Assembly: GCF_017833035.1 (NCBI RefSeq)
Contig: NZ_JAFIBM010000001.1
Location: 682,001 to 746,000 of the forward strand
Reading direction: 5' to 3'
DNA length: 64,000 bases
DNA from: Frigoribacterium sp. PvP032
GTDB lineage: Bacteria; Actinomycetota; Actinomycetes; Actinomycetales; Microbacteriaceae
Shown here piece by piece: positions 29,533-38,013 of this stretch. Position 1 is the stretch's first letter; each line of letters starts with the position of its first letter. A program made the translations under genes and the position numbers. A model generated the notes under the pieces. The model did no database searches, was not told the origin of the DNA, and saw nothing but the letters and a program-made list of their open reading frames with translations.

Positions 29533-29645
29533 CCGGACGCCCGTGGGCGGCAGCGGCAGCGGCAGCGCCACCGCCAGCCCCCGCGCACACGACGAGGCCC
29601 GCCCCGCTCAGCGGGACGGGCCTCGTCGACGTGCGTGCGCTCAGG

Positions 29646-29858
29646 TCAGCGCGAGGCCTTCTTGGCCTTCTTGATCGCGGCCTTGCGGGCCGTCGCGACG
29701 TTCTTCTTGGCGCTCTTGCGCGCCTTCTTCACCTGGGGGTCGTTCCAGAACGAGCCGACGTAGCCCGAGATCTGCTTGTAGCGACCGTGCCCGGCCTTCG
29801 CGCCGAAGGTGTAGGCGATGAACGCGATGATGGCGATGAGCAAGAAGCGGAAACTCAT
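29646..29858 (-). CDS. Small membrane protein with lysine-rich tail
   Basis: About 70 residues: one hydrophobic helix at 5-19 (FLLIAIIAFIAYTFG), a middle segment with GRYKQI, and a strongly basic C-terminus (KKARKSAKK and KKAKKASR). The basic tail would stay in the cytoplasm and could touch nucleic acid or membrane phospholipids. ATG has GGGAGG 5 nt upstream. No family is recognised; the layout loosely resembles YtxH-like proteins. Confidence 0.7.
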   Translation of the reverse strand: MSFRFLLIAIIAFIAYTFGAKAGHGRYKQISGYVGSFWNDPQVKKARKSAKKNVATARKAAIKKAKKASR

Positions 29859-30068
29859 GGGTCCTCCCAGGGAACGTTGACGTGTGGTCCCGACGCTAGT
29901 CCCCGCGCCTGTACGGCGTCTCGTCCGTGCGGATGAGACCGCGGCCAGCGGCCAGCGACAGGGCCCCGGCCCCCGGCCCCCGGCCTCACCGGCACCCGGC
30001 CCGCCCCCGTCCCTCGCCCGCAACCACCCGGAAACACCCTCGCAACACCCCGTCGCTAGCGTCGTGCC

Positions 30069-31829
30069 ATGGCAGACCTCTTCGATCGCTACGCCGCCGG
30101 CACCGCCGCCCGGGGCGTCTCCGAGGGCCAGCCCGCGGGGCCCGGCCAGCCCGGCCAGCCAGCGCCTCCCTGGGACGAGATGTTCGCCTCCGAACGGGAG
30201 GTGCGCCGGGCCTACCAGGAGATCCACGCGACCCTCGAGGGGATGACGCAGGACGACCTGCGCGGCCGCACCGCCGCCCTCGCCGACTCGTACCTCGCGC
30301 AGGGCGTCACCTTCGACTTCGCCGGCGAGGAGCGGCCGTTCCCTCTCGACGCGGTGCCGCGGGTGATCGAGCACGACGAGTGGCTGGACGTCGAGAAGGG
30401 CGTGAAGCAGCGCGTCAAGGCGCTCGAGGCGTTCCTCGCCGACGTCTACGGGCCGCAGCGCGCCGTGGCCGACGGGGTCATCCCGGCCGGCCTCATCACG
30501 AGCTCGAGCCACTTCCACCGCCAGGCCGCGGGCATCGACCCGGCGAACGGCGTGCGCATCCAGGTCAGCGGCATCGACCTGATCCGTGACGAGGCCGGCG
30601 CCTGGTGCGTCCTCGAGGACAACGTCCGCGTGCCCAGCGGCGTCAGCTACGTGATCTCGAACCGGCGGGTGATGGCACAGACGCTGCCCGAGCTCTTCGT
30701 CTCGATGAAGGTCCGCCCCGTGGGCGACTATCCCGCGCGCCTCCTGGCGGCCCTGAAGAAGAGCGCGCCGTCGGGGGTCGACGAGCCGACCGTGGTCGTG
30801 CTGACCCCCGGGGTCTTCAACTCGGCGTACTACGAGCACACCCTGCTGGCCCGGCTGATGGGCGTCGAGCTCGTCGAGGGCCGCGACCTCTACTGCTCGG
30901 GCGGGCGGGTGTTCATGCGCACCACGGGCGGTCCCGAGCGGGTCGACGTGATCTACCGCCGGGTCGACGACGAGTTCCTCGACCCGCTGCAGTTCAGGGC
31001 CGACTCCGTGCTCGGCTCGCCCGGCCTCCTGATGGCCGCGCGCCTCGGCACGGTCACCATCGCCAACGCGGTCGGCAACGGCGTCGCCGACGACAAGCTC
31101 GTCTACACGTACCTGCCCGAGCTGATCCGCTACTACCTGGGCGAGGAGGCGCTGCTTCCGAACGTGCGCACCTGGCGCCTCGAAGACCCCGGCGCCCTCG
31201 AGGAGGTGCTCGACCGCCTCGACGAGCTGGTCGTCAAGCCCGTCGACGGCTCTGGCGGCAAGGGCCTCGTCGTGGGGCCGGCCGCGAGCCGGCGCGAGCT
31301 CGACGAGCTCCGCACCCGCCTGCAGCAGGACCCGCGCGGCTGGATCGCCCAGCCCGTCGTGCAGCTGAGCACCATCCCGACCCTCGTCGACGACGGCCTG
31401 CAGCCCCGGCACGCCGACCTGCGCCCCTTCGCCGTGCACGACGGCGACGACGTCTGGGTCCTGCCCGGCGGACTGACTCGGGTGGCCCTGCCCGCGGGCC
31501 AGCTCGTCGTGAACAGCAGCCAGGGAGGCGGGTCGAAGGACACCTGGATCGTCGGCGGCGACGTGGCGGCCTGGGCAGGGCACGACGTGAGCGCCCTGAT
31601 CGCCGAGCAGACGACGCCGACGCAGTCGATCCCGGTGATCACGCCGGAGGCGGCGGCCGCGGCGGCAGCGGCGGCCGCGGACCACACGCCCGACCACGCC
31701 CCGCAGGACGACCCCCGCAACGACCAGCAGGCCCAGCAGCAACAGCAACAACAGCAGCAGCAGCAGCAACAGCACCAGCAAGCCGAGCAGCAGAGACCCA
31801 CGATCACGACCGAAGGACGACCATGCTGA
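30069..31829 (+). CDS. Circularly permuted ATP-grasp protein (COG2308 type)
   Basis: A 586-residue protein of the circularly permuted ATP-grasp type 2 family, predicted to join an amine to a carboxylate using ATP, possibly forming peptide or amide bonds. Recognisable segments are WDEMFASEREVRRAY, VYGPQRAV, HFHRQAAGIDP, the CVLEDNVRVPSGVSY segment, and GSGGKGLVVGP near residue 400. After VGGDVAAWAGHDV a non-conserved Ala- then Gln-rich tail follows, including 13 consecutive Gln encoded by mixed CAG/CAA. ATG is 6 nt after TAGCGT (30057-30062). First of three overlapping genes. Confidence 0.9.
   Translation: MADLFDRYAAGTAARGVSEGQPAGPGQPGQPAPPWDEMFASEREVRRAYQEIHATLEGMTQDDLRGRTAALADSYLAQGVTFDFAGEERPFPLDAVPRVIEHDEWLDVEKGVKQRVKALEAFLADVYGPQRAVADGVIPAGLITSSSHFHRQAAGIDPANGVRIQVSGIDLIRDEAGAWCVLEDNVRVPSGVSYVISNRRVMAQTLPELFVSMKVRPVGDYPARLLAALKKSAPSGVDEPTVVVLTPGVFNSAYYEHTLLARLMGVELVEGRDLYCSGGRVFMRTTGGPERVDVIYRRVDDEFLDPLQFRADSVLGSPGLLMAARLGTVTIANAVGNGVADDKLVYTYLPELIRYYLGEEALLPNVRTWRLEDPGALEEVLDRLDELVVKPVDGSGGKGLVVGPAASRRELDELRTRLQQDPRGWIAQPVVQLSTIPTLVDDGLQPRHADLRPFAVHDGDDVWVLPGGLTRVALPAGQLVVNSSQGGGSKDTWIVGGDVAAWAGHDVSALIAEQTTPTQSIPVITPEAAAAAAAAAADHTPDHAPQDDPRNDQQAQQQQQQQQQQQQQHQQAEQQRPTITTEGRPC
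31722..31792 (+). repeat. CAG/CAA polyglutamine tract
   Basis: A near-continuous run of glutamine codons in the C-terminal tail of the ATP-grasp gene. The mix of CAG and CAA lowers G+C locally and interrupts a pure triplet repeat. Confidence 0.85.
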
Positions 31830-32752
31830 GCCGCATCGCCGAGAGCCTCTTCTGGATCGGCCGGTACATCGAGCGGTCCGACGGGACGGCGCGAATCCTC
31901 GACGTGCACCTGCAGCTGCTGCTCGAGGACCCGTGGATCGACGAGGACACCGCCTGCCGCAGCCTGCTCGCGGTCATGGGCAGCGACGCCGCCTCGGACG
32001 AAGCGCTGACGAGGGGAGACGTGCTCGCCCGGCTGGCCGTCGACCGGCACGACCCGGCCTCCATCGCCTACTCGCTCGGCGCCGCCAGGGAGAACGCCCG
32101 ACGGGCCCGCGAGATCGTCTCGACCGAGCTGTGGGAGTGCCTCAACACGACCCGCGCCCGCATGCCGCGCAAGGTCGCGGACGACAAGGTGCACGAGTTC
32201 TTCGCCTGGGTGCGGGAGCGGAGCGCGCTCGCCGTGGGGATCATCGAGAGCGCCACGAGCCGCGACGAGGTGTGGCAGTTCTTCACGCTCGGCCGGTCGA
32301 TCGAGCGTGCGGACATGACGGCGCGGCTGCTCGCGACGCGCACCCTGACCGAGGCATCCGGGCCGTCGTGGACGACGATCCTGCGTTCGTGCGGCGCCTA
32401 CGAGGCGTACCTGCGCACCTACCGGGGCGTGCCGAGCGCCCGCAACGCGGCGGAGTTCCTGCTGCTCGACCGGCTGTTCCCGCGCAGCGTGATGTTCGCG
32501 GTCAGCCGTGCCGAGGCGTGCCTCCGCGAGGTCGAGCCGTCGAACGGACGCGTCATCGCCACCGACGGCGGAGTGCGGATCCTCGGGCAGATGCGCAGCG
32601 AGCTCGAGTTCCGGCCGATCGGCGACATACTCGACGACCTGCCTGCCCAGATGGACGCCGTCCAGGCGGCGACGAGTGCCGCCTCCGAGGCCATCAGGCA
32701 GCGGTACTTCCCGACCAGCGCGGCGCCGACCTGGGTCGGTGAGCGATCGTGA
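31823..32752 (+). CDS. Alpha-E domain-containing protein (COG2307)
   Basis: A 309-residue all-helical protein of the alpha-E family, with the signature start MLSRIAESLFWIGRYIERSD, a central WQFFTLGRSIERADMTARLL repeat of the same motif, and ARNAAEFLLLDRLFPRSV. It has no known catalytic residues and is almost always next to a circularly permuted ATP-grasp gene, suggesting a partner or scaffold. Its ATG overlaps the ATP-grasp stop by 7 bases and its own stop overlaps the next start by 4 bases. Confidence 0.9.
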   Translation: MLSRIAESLFWIGRYIERSDGTARILDVHLQLLLEDPWIDEDTACRSLLAVMGSDAASDEALTRGDVLARLAVDRHDPASIAYSLGAARENARRAREIVSTELWECLNTTRARMPRKVADDKVHEFFAWVRERSALAVGIIESATSRDEVWQFFTLGRSIERADMTARLLATRTLTEASGPSWTTILRSCGAYEAYLRTYRGVPSARNAAEFLLLDRLFPRSVMFAVSRAEACLREVEPSNGRVIATDGGVRILGQMRSELEFRPIGDILDDLPAQMDAVQAATSAASEAIRQRYFPTSAAPTWVGERS

Positions 32753-33594
32753 GCCGGCTGCGGATCCGCCACCACACCGGCTTCTCGTACGCCGGCGAGG
32801 CCGTCGCGAGCTACAACGAGGCGCGCATGCTGCCGGCGCACGCCGAGGGGCAGTTCGTGCTGTCGTCGCACCTGCGGATCGACCCGGCCGCGGGCACGCA
32901 CGAGTACGTCGACTACTGGGGCACCAGGGTGTCGGCGTTCGAGGTGCTGCTGCCGCACCGTCAGCTGTCGCTCACGGCGACCTCGACCGTCGAGCTGCGG
33001 CCGGTGCTGCACCCCGAGACGGCCACGGGCTGGGACGACCTCGCCCGCGTCGCCGGCGCCACGGCCCAGTTCGTCGAGCACCTCGAGCAGACGCCGCTGA
33101 CCGCGCCGCCGCCCGACCTCGTCGACCTCGCGCTCGAGGCGAAGGGGGCCACGACGTCGCCCTGCTCGACCGCGATGGAGATCTGCCAGCGCGTAGGAGG
33201 CGCGGTGCAGTACCTGCCCGGCGTCACCAACGTGAAGACGACGGCCGCCGAGAGCTGGGCCGCACGGGCCGGGGTCTGCCAGGACATCGCGCACGTCACC
33301 GTGGGGGCGCTCCGCGCGGCGGGGATCCCGGCGCGGTACGTCAGCGGGTACCTGCACCCGAGGCCGTCGGCGGAGCTCCGCGAGACCGTCACGGGCGAGT
33401 CGCACGCCTGGATCGAGTGGTTCTGCGGCGCGTGGCACGGCTACGACCCCACCAACCTGATCGACATCGGCGAACGGCACGTGGTCGTCGGCCACGGGCG
33501 CGACTACCGCGACGTGCCGCCGCTGCGCGGGGTGTACGCGGGGTCGGGCGCGTCGTCGCTGTTCGTGACCGTGGAGATCACGCGCGAGGCGTAG
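32749..33594 (+). CDS. Transglutaminase-like cysteine protease family protein
   Basis: A 281-residue protein with the transglutaminase-like triad Cys177 (RAGVCQDIAHV), His219 (GESHAWIEWF) and Asp233 (YDPTN), preceded by an N-terminal beta domain (transglut_N). In this operon type it is thought to cleave or ligate peptides connected with the ATP-grasp product; direct biochemistry is lacking. GTG start overlaps the alpha-E stop (GTGA). Ends 5 bp before a convergent gene. Confidence 0.9.
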   Translation: MSRLRIRHHTGFSYAGEAVASYNEARMLPAHAEGQFVLSSHLRIDPAAGTHEYVDYWGTRVSAFEVLLPHRQLSLTATSTVELRPVLHPETATGWDDLARVAGATAQFVEHLEQTPLTAPPPDLVDLALEAKGATTSPCSTAMEICQRVGGAVQYLPGVTNVKTTAAESWAARAGVCQDIAHVTVGALRAAGIPARYVSGYLHPRPSAELRETVTGESHAWIEWFCGAWHGYDPTNLIDIGERHVVVGHGRDYRDVPPLRGVYAGSGASSLFVTVEITREA

Positions 33595-33599
33595 CGCCG

Positions 33600-34484
33600 T
33601 CAGCAGCGGGCGAACGAGTACGCGGCGTCGTCGGGGGTGACGAGGTCGCGATCGCGAACGACCGTGCTGCGCGGCGTCGACCCGCGTGAGCACAGCCCCT
33701 CGACGGTGTCGCGCAGGTCGTCCGTGTACTCGATCGCGAGCACGCGCTGCCCGTAGACCGACGTGTAGACGTCGCACTCGGAGTAGCGGTCGCACTCCTC
33801 GACGACGGCGAAGTCGAAGCCGATCTCGTCGCGGCCCCGCGCCTCCAGCTCGGCGGTGTTCTTCTGGCCGGCGAGCAGTCCCGCGTCGTGGGCCTGCCCG
33901 ACCAGCAGGGTCGCGAACGCTGTCGCGTCGTCGAGGTCGAAGGCGCCGTCCGAGCGCGTGTACGAGTCGAGGTTGTCGAACTCGACGGCGTCGAAGCCGT
34001 CGTCCGCGCAGCCCTGGATCGTCGTGTGCATCCGCTCGGCGACCGCCTCGCGCGCGGTCGCGTCGGCGAGGTCGAAGAGGTGCTCGTCGGGCCAGCCGGG
34101 GTCGACCAGCAGCCCGCCGGAGGCGTCGTGCAGCAGCAGGGACTCCGGCCACTCCACGCCGGGCTGGGTCTGGAACCCGTTCACGTAGCAGACGTCCCAC
34201 ACACCGGAGCCAGGCTGCTCGGTGCTGTCGCGCACAACGATGCCGGTGCCGCTCGGCGGGTCGTACGCGCCGCCCAGCTGGTAGTCGAGTGCCGCGCCGA
34301 CGGGGAAGCCGTCGGCGTCGGGGGTGGCCACCGGGGCCGCCTCGGGTGCCGCGGCGGGCGTGGCCGCGGGTGCCGCGCCTCCGTCGAGATCCGCGTCGGG
34401 GCCGTCCCCGCAGCCGACGAGCACCAGGGAGAGGACGACGGAGAGGGCGACGGCCGTGGCCGTGGCTGTCCTGGGGGCTCGCAT
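33600..34484 (-). CDS. GH114-like (endo-alpha-1,4-polygalactosaminidase family) lipoprotein
   Basis: A 294-residue exported lipoprotein with lipobox LVGC (Cys25), an Ala/Pro spacer, and a TIM-barrel-like domain resembling glycoside hydrolase family 114: CYVNGFQTQPG early, FDAVEFDNLDSYTRS with acidic residues in the centre, GLLAGQKNTAEL and FAVVEECDRYSECDVY later. It may cut galactosamine-containing polysaccharides outside the cell. ATG is 6 nt after TATGCT (34491-34496), suggesting a leaderless mRNA. Convergent with the transglutaminase operon, with only 5 bp between stops. Confidence 0.8.
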   Translation of the reverse strand: MRAPRTATATAVALSVVLSLVLVGCGDGPDADLDGGAAPAATPAAAPEAAPVATPDADGFPVGAALDYQLGGAYDPPSGTGIVVRDSTEQPGSGVWDVCYVNGFQTQPGVEWPESLLLHDASGGLLVDPGWPDEHLFDLADATAREAVAERMHTTIQGCADDGFDAVEFDNLDSYTRSDGAFDLDDATAFATLLVGQAHDAGLLAGQKNTAELEARGRDEIGFDFAVVEECDRYSECDVYTSVYGQRVLAIEYTDDLRDTVEGLCSRGSTPRSTVVRDRDLVTPDDAAYSFARC

Positions 34485-34535
34485 CAGGCGAGCATAGGTC
34501 CCCGGACGGCCGCGGCCGCAGCCCGGACCGACTCC

Positions 34536-35531
34536 CTAGAACGTGCGCAGCGGGATCTCCGCCGGCGCCGCCAGCAGGTGCTTCACCTCGTCGTCGAGCT
34601 TGACGAGCGTGATGGACGCTCCGGCCATGTCGAGCGACGTGCAGTACTCGCCGACGTAGCTGCGGACCGGGGTGATGCCCTGGGCGACGAGCTTCTCGTG
34701 GGCGATGCCGTAGAGCAGGTACAGCTCGCTGATCGGCGTGCCGCCGAGGCCGTTCACCATCAGCGCGACCTCGTCGCCGTCCGAGAACGGCAGGTCGGAG
34801 ACGATCGGGTCGAGCAGCAAGTCGACGATCTCGTCGGCGGGCACGATCTTCTGACGGGCGCGGCCCGGCTCGCCGTGGATGCCCACGCCGACCTCGATCT
34901 CGTCGTCGCCCAGCTCGAACAGGGGCGAGCCCTTCGACGGGGGAGTGCAGGCCGTCAGGGCCACGCCCATCGTGCGCGTGACCGAGTTGACCTTCTCGCC
35001 GACTCGGACGACCTCGTCGAGGTCGGCGCCCTCCTCGGCGGCCGCCCCGACCGCCTTGATCACGAAGAAGTTGCCGGCGACCCCGCGGCGGCCGATCGTG
35101 TAGGTGGAGTCCTTGACGGCGACGTCGTCGTCGATGAACAGGGTCTTGACCTTGATGCCCTCGGCGTCGGCGAGCTCCTCGGCCATCTCGAAGGCCATCT
35201 TGTCGCCGGTGTAGTTGTTGACCAGCAGCAGCACGCCCTTCTCGCTCTGGACCCGACGTGCCGCCTCGACCACGTAGTCGGTCGGCGGGGCCGCGAACAC
35301 GTCGCCGGGGCAGGCGGCGTCGAGCATCCCTTTGCCGACGACCATCACGTGGGCGGGCTCGTGCCCGGAGCCGGAGCCCTGCACGATCGAGACCTTGTCC
35401 TGCCTCGGCGCGTCCGCGCGGACGATCAGGTTGTACTTCGGGTCGTAGGTGAGCGTGTCGGGGTTGGCCAGGGCGAGGCCCTTGAGCATGTCCGGGACGA
35501 ACGACTTCGGGTCGTTGATGAACTTCTTCAT
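34536..35531 (-). CDS. dhaK: Dihydroxyacetone kinase subunit DhaK-like
   Basis: A 331-residue substrate-binding kinase subunit that holds a ketose through a covalent hemiaminal bond to His219 (GVGIHGEPG); GSGSGHEPAH (52-61) is the substrate loop. It accepts phosphate from a nucleotide held by DhaL. Dihydroxyacetone is the textbook substrate, but erythrulose or apulose kinases share the fold. Last gene of the minus-strand operon aldolase-HAD-dhaL-dhaK. No phosphotransferase DhaM subunit is nearby, which suggests direct use of ATP. Confidence 0.9.
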   Translation of the reverse strand: MKKFINDPKSFVPDMLKGLALANPDTLTYDPKYNLIVRADAPRQDKVSIVQGSGSGHEPAHVMVVGKGMLDAACPGDVFAAPPTDYVVEAARRVQSEKGVLLLVNNYTGDKMAFEMAEELADAEGIKVKTLFIDDDVAVKDSTYTIGRRGVAGNFFVIKAVGAAAEEGADLDEVVRVGEKVNSVTRTMGVALTACTPPSKGSPLFELGDDEIEVGVGIHGEPGRARQKIVPADEIVDLLLDPIVSDLPFSDGDEVALMVNGLGGTPISELYLLYGIAHEKLVAQGITPVRSYVGEYCTSLDMAGASITLVKLDDEVKHLLAAPAEIPLRTF

Positions 35532-35594
35532 TGCGGGTGCCTCACTTCGTCGTGTGTCGCAGTGGTGGAAGGGGAAGTCGGTCGGCCGCGCGGG

Positions 35595-36242
35595 TCACCA
35601 CGCGTCCGCGACGCGCTCGGCGAGCACGGCGACGGCGATCGCCCCGGGGTCGGGCGACCCGATGCTCCGCTCGCCCGTGTAGGAGGCGCGGCCGCGTCGT
35701 GCCTGGAGGCTCGCGGTGGCCTCGGCGGCGGCTCGGGCGACCTCGGCGGCGTGCCGTGCCGCCCCGGCCGCGTCGCTGCCCGCGGCCACGTCGGCCTCCA
35801 CGGCGTCGGCGAGCGGCACCAGCGCGTCGAGCAGGGTCTTGTCGCCGACGTCGGCGCCGCCGCGCTTCCTGATGCCCTCGATCGCGGCCCGGAGCATCGC
35901 GACCGTGTCGTCGGGCGAGGTCTCGCCCTTGCCCTTCATCGTGATCGCGGCCCGGAGGAAGGCAGTGCCCCAGATCGGGCCCGAGGTGCCGCCCATCCGG
36001 CTGCTCATCGTCGTGGCCACCTTCTGCAAGAAGGCCCCGAGGTCGTCGTGGTCGAACTGGTCGACGTCGGCGAGGACGGTCTCGAAGCCGCGCGCCAGGG
36101 AGTAGCCGAAGTCGCCGTCGCCCGCGACCGCGTCGAGGTCGCAGAAGTACGCCTCGTTGTCGACGCAGGTCTGGGCGATCAGCCGGACGACGTCGACGAG
36201 ACGGGACGAGTTCGTGTCGGCGGGGGGAGCGTCGTTGCTCAT
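35595..36242 (-). CDS. dhaL: Dihydroxyacetone kinase subunit DhaL-like
   Basis: A 215-residue helical nucleotide-binding subunit. The Mg-ADP/ATP binding aspartates lie in CDLDAVAGDGDFG (Asp35, 37, 42, 44), with SSRMGGTSGPIWGTAF and the late GRASYTGERSIGSPDPGA matching the family. The start ATG has AGGA upstream. It lies 63 bp before dhaK and 47 bp after the HAD gene; that gap contains a TTCGGGG array. Together with DhaK it would phosphorylate a small ketose. Confidence 0.9.
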   Translation of the reverse strand: MSNDAPPADTNSSRLVDVVRLIAQTCVDNEAYFCDLDAVAGDGDFGYSLARGFETVLADVDQFDHDDLGAFLQKVATTMSSRMGGTSGPIWGTAFLRAAITMKGKGETSPDDTVAMLRAAIEGIRKRGGADVGDKTLLDALVPLADAVEADVAAGSDAAGAARHAAEVARAAAEATASLQARRGRASYTGERSIGSPDPGAIAVAVLAERVADAW

Positions 36243-36262
36243 GTGTTCCTCGGTCTCCTGTG

Positions 36263-36290
36263 TTCGGGGTTCGGGGTTCGGGGTTCGGGT
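36263..36290. repeat. Four TTCGGGG heptamers between HAD gene and dhaL
   Basis: Four consecutive seven-base units end at the HAD stop codon and precede the dhaL ribosome site (36246-36250). Because the unit is not a multiple of three, changes in number would not be tolerated inside a gene, but here they only alter spacing. Confidence 0.75.
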
Positions 36291-37060
36291 CAGTGCGTCA
36301 GCGCGACGAGGGTGCCGAGGTCCACGAGGTCGAGGGGACCGACGCCGTGCGGGTCCGCGAGCACCCGGCTCGGGGCATCGGGCAGGTCGCCCAGGCTGTC
36401 GACGACGAGCGCGGCGCCCGAGAAGTCCTCGTCGACGGTGAAGCTGCTCGTCGTCACGACGGTCGCGAGTCCGGCGGCGACCGCGGCACGCAGGCCGTTG
36501 GCGCTGTCCTCGACGACGACGGCGTCGTCGGCGGACACCCCCAGCTCGCGGAGCGCGAGCTCGTAGATGTCCGGGGCCGGCTTCTTGCGGGGGACGACGT
36601 CCCCCGCGAACACGGCGAACCGGGACGCGGCGTCCGGCCCCACCACGTGCTCCAGCACGGCACGGACGGACTCCTCGGCCGAGGTCGACGCGACAGCGAG
36701 CAGCCAGCCCGCGGCGTATGCCTCGTCGACGATGCGGGCGACGCCCGGACGGCCGGGCAGCTCGCCTGCCCGCACCTTCGCGGTGTACCGGCGGGTCTTC
36801 TCGGCGTGCCACTCCGCGATCGTCGTGCGCTGCGCCTCCTCGTCCTCAGGCAGTCCTGCACGCTCGACGAACTCGGGCGTCAGCAGCGAGGCGAGGCGCT
36901 CCTTGCCGCCGCCGATGCGCAGCACGCGGGCGTAGTCGTCGACGCTCCACCGGACGGGCAGGCCGAAGTGCTCGAACGTCTCGTTGAACGCGGGGAGGTG
37001 GCCGTCGCGCTCGGTGTCGGCGAGCACCCCGTCGCAGTCGAACACGAGCGCCCTGGTCAC
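36290..37060 (-). CDS. HAD-superfamily sugar phosphatase/phosphomutase (CbbY-like)
   Basis: A 256-residue HAD-IA hydrolase. Motif I FDCDGVLADTE (nucleophile Asp9 region, acid Asp11), motif II VASTSAE, motif III KKPAPDIY and motif IV VVEDSANGLRAA are all present, with a cap domain between motif I and II. The DGVLADTERDGH start is typical of CbbY/Gph-like enzymes acting on phosphosugars. GTG start overlaps the aldolase stop by 4 bases. Probably removes or recycles a phosphorylated intermediate of the operon's sugar. Confidence 0.87.
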   Translation of the reverse strand: MTRALVFDCDGVLADTERDGHLPAFNETFEHFGLPVRWSVDDYARVLRIGGGKERLASLLTPEFVERAGLPEDEEAQRTTIAEWHAEKTRRYTAKVRAGELPGRPGVARIVDEAYAAGWLLAVASTSAEESVRAVLEHVVGPDAASRFAVFAGDVVPRKKPAPDIYELALRELGVSADDAVVVEDSANGLRAAVAAGLATVVTTSSFTVDEDFSGAALVVDSLGDLPDAPSRVLADPHGVGPLDLVDLGTLVALTH

Positions 37061-37932
37061 CGGGTGCCCCCGGCGGAGGCGGCCCTGCCGTCGGCCCCGA
37101 ACCAGGCCACGTGCTCGGCGATGACGTCGGTCACCGCTGCGGAGATGTCGGCGATCAGCCGGGGCGGGTCCCAGCGGTCCTTCGCGCGGGCCATCTCGAG
37201 GTGCGCCAGTGAGGCCTGCATGTAGGCGTGCTTGACCGCCGTGGAGATGTTGATCTTCGAGACCCCCGCGTCGATGAACGACCGGAAGTCCGCCTCCGAG
37301 AGGCCGGTCCCGCCGTGCAGCACGATCGGCCGGTCGGTCAGCGCGGCCAGCTCGGCCGCGCGCTCGGGCAGCAGCTGCGGATGCGCCTTGTAGAGCCCGT
37401 GGCTCGTGCCGAGCTGCGGGGCGAGCAGGTCGCTGCCGGTGCTCTCCGCGATCTCGGCGAGCTGCTCGACCGAGTAGGCGTGCTGCGACTCGTCACTGCC
37501 GACGCCGTCCTCGACGCCGAGGATGTTCTCGATCTCTGACTCGACGTCCACCCCGGCAGCGTGCGCCTCGGCGGTGACCTCGTGCGTCTCGCGCACGGCG
37601 TCGTCGAGGTCGCGGTCGGAGGCGTCGAAGAGCACCGAGGACCAGCCGGCGCCGATGACCTCGGTGAGGACCGCCCGGTCGGGGCAGTGGTCGAGGTGCA
37701 GCGCCACCGGCACCGTCACGTCGCGCGCGAGGGCGGCGAAGAGGTCGGTGATGAACGCGCAACCGGCGGTGCGGACGGTCTTGGTCGAGATCTGGACGAT
37801 GAGGGGAGACGAGGTGCGCTCGGCCGCGGCCAGGACGGCGCGCATGCTGATCTCGTCGAAGACGTTGACGGCCGGGACGGCCCAGCCGCCTTCTCGGGCG
37901 GCTCGGGTCATGGACAGCGTCGATGCGACCAC
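37057..37932 (-). CDS. Class II fructose-bisphosphate-type aldolase
   Basis: A 291-residue zinc-dependent ketose-bisphosphate aldolase. Key features are VPAVNVFDEISMRAVL, LHLDHC (79-83, catalytic Asp81 and zinc His82), the Glu-rich VESEIENILGVEDG, and the phosphate loop VLHGGTGLSEADF with INISTAVKHAYM. The family splits a ketose phosphate to DHAP plus an aldehyde (FbaA, GatY/KbaY, apulose-4-P aldolases). First gene of the dha operon. GTG start has GAGGA 8 nt upstream, and the promoter overlaps the GntR operator. Confidence 0.9.
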   Translation of the reverse strand: MVASTLSMTRAAREGGWAVPAVNVFDEISMRAVLAAAERTSSPLIVQISTKTVRTAGCAFITDLFAALARDVTVPVALHLDHCPDRAVLTEVIGAGWSSVLFDASDRDLDDAVRETHEVTAEAHAAGVDVESEIENILGVEDGVGSDESQHAYSVEQLAEIAESTGSDLLAPQLGTSHGLYKAHPQLLPERAAELAALTDRPIVLHGGTGLSEADFRSFIDAGVSKINISTAVKHAYMQASLAHLEMARAKDRWDPPRLIADISAAVTDVIAEHVAWFGADGRAASAGGTR

Positions 37933-37984
37933 GTGTTCGTCCTCACTTCCTCGTGGGGTGGTGCCGCCTCCGGCACCTGCTCGG

Positions 37985-38013
37985 AATGTACATGTCCATA
38001 CAGGACTAGACAA
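37985..38013 (-). promoter_or_regulatory. Promoter of the aldolase-dha operon with embedded GntR operator
   Basis: On the minus strand TTGTCT (38008-38013) and TACATT (37985-37990) are separated by exactly 17 bp. The spacer holds the dyad gtccatacaggac (37994-38006), inside a wider TGTC...GACA (37993-38012). A GntR protein bound there would block RNA polymerase. A second -10, TAGACT (38015-38020), on the plus strand could serve the gntR gene. Confidence 0.65.
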
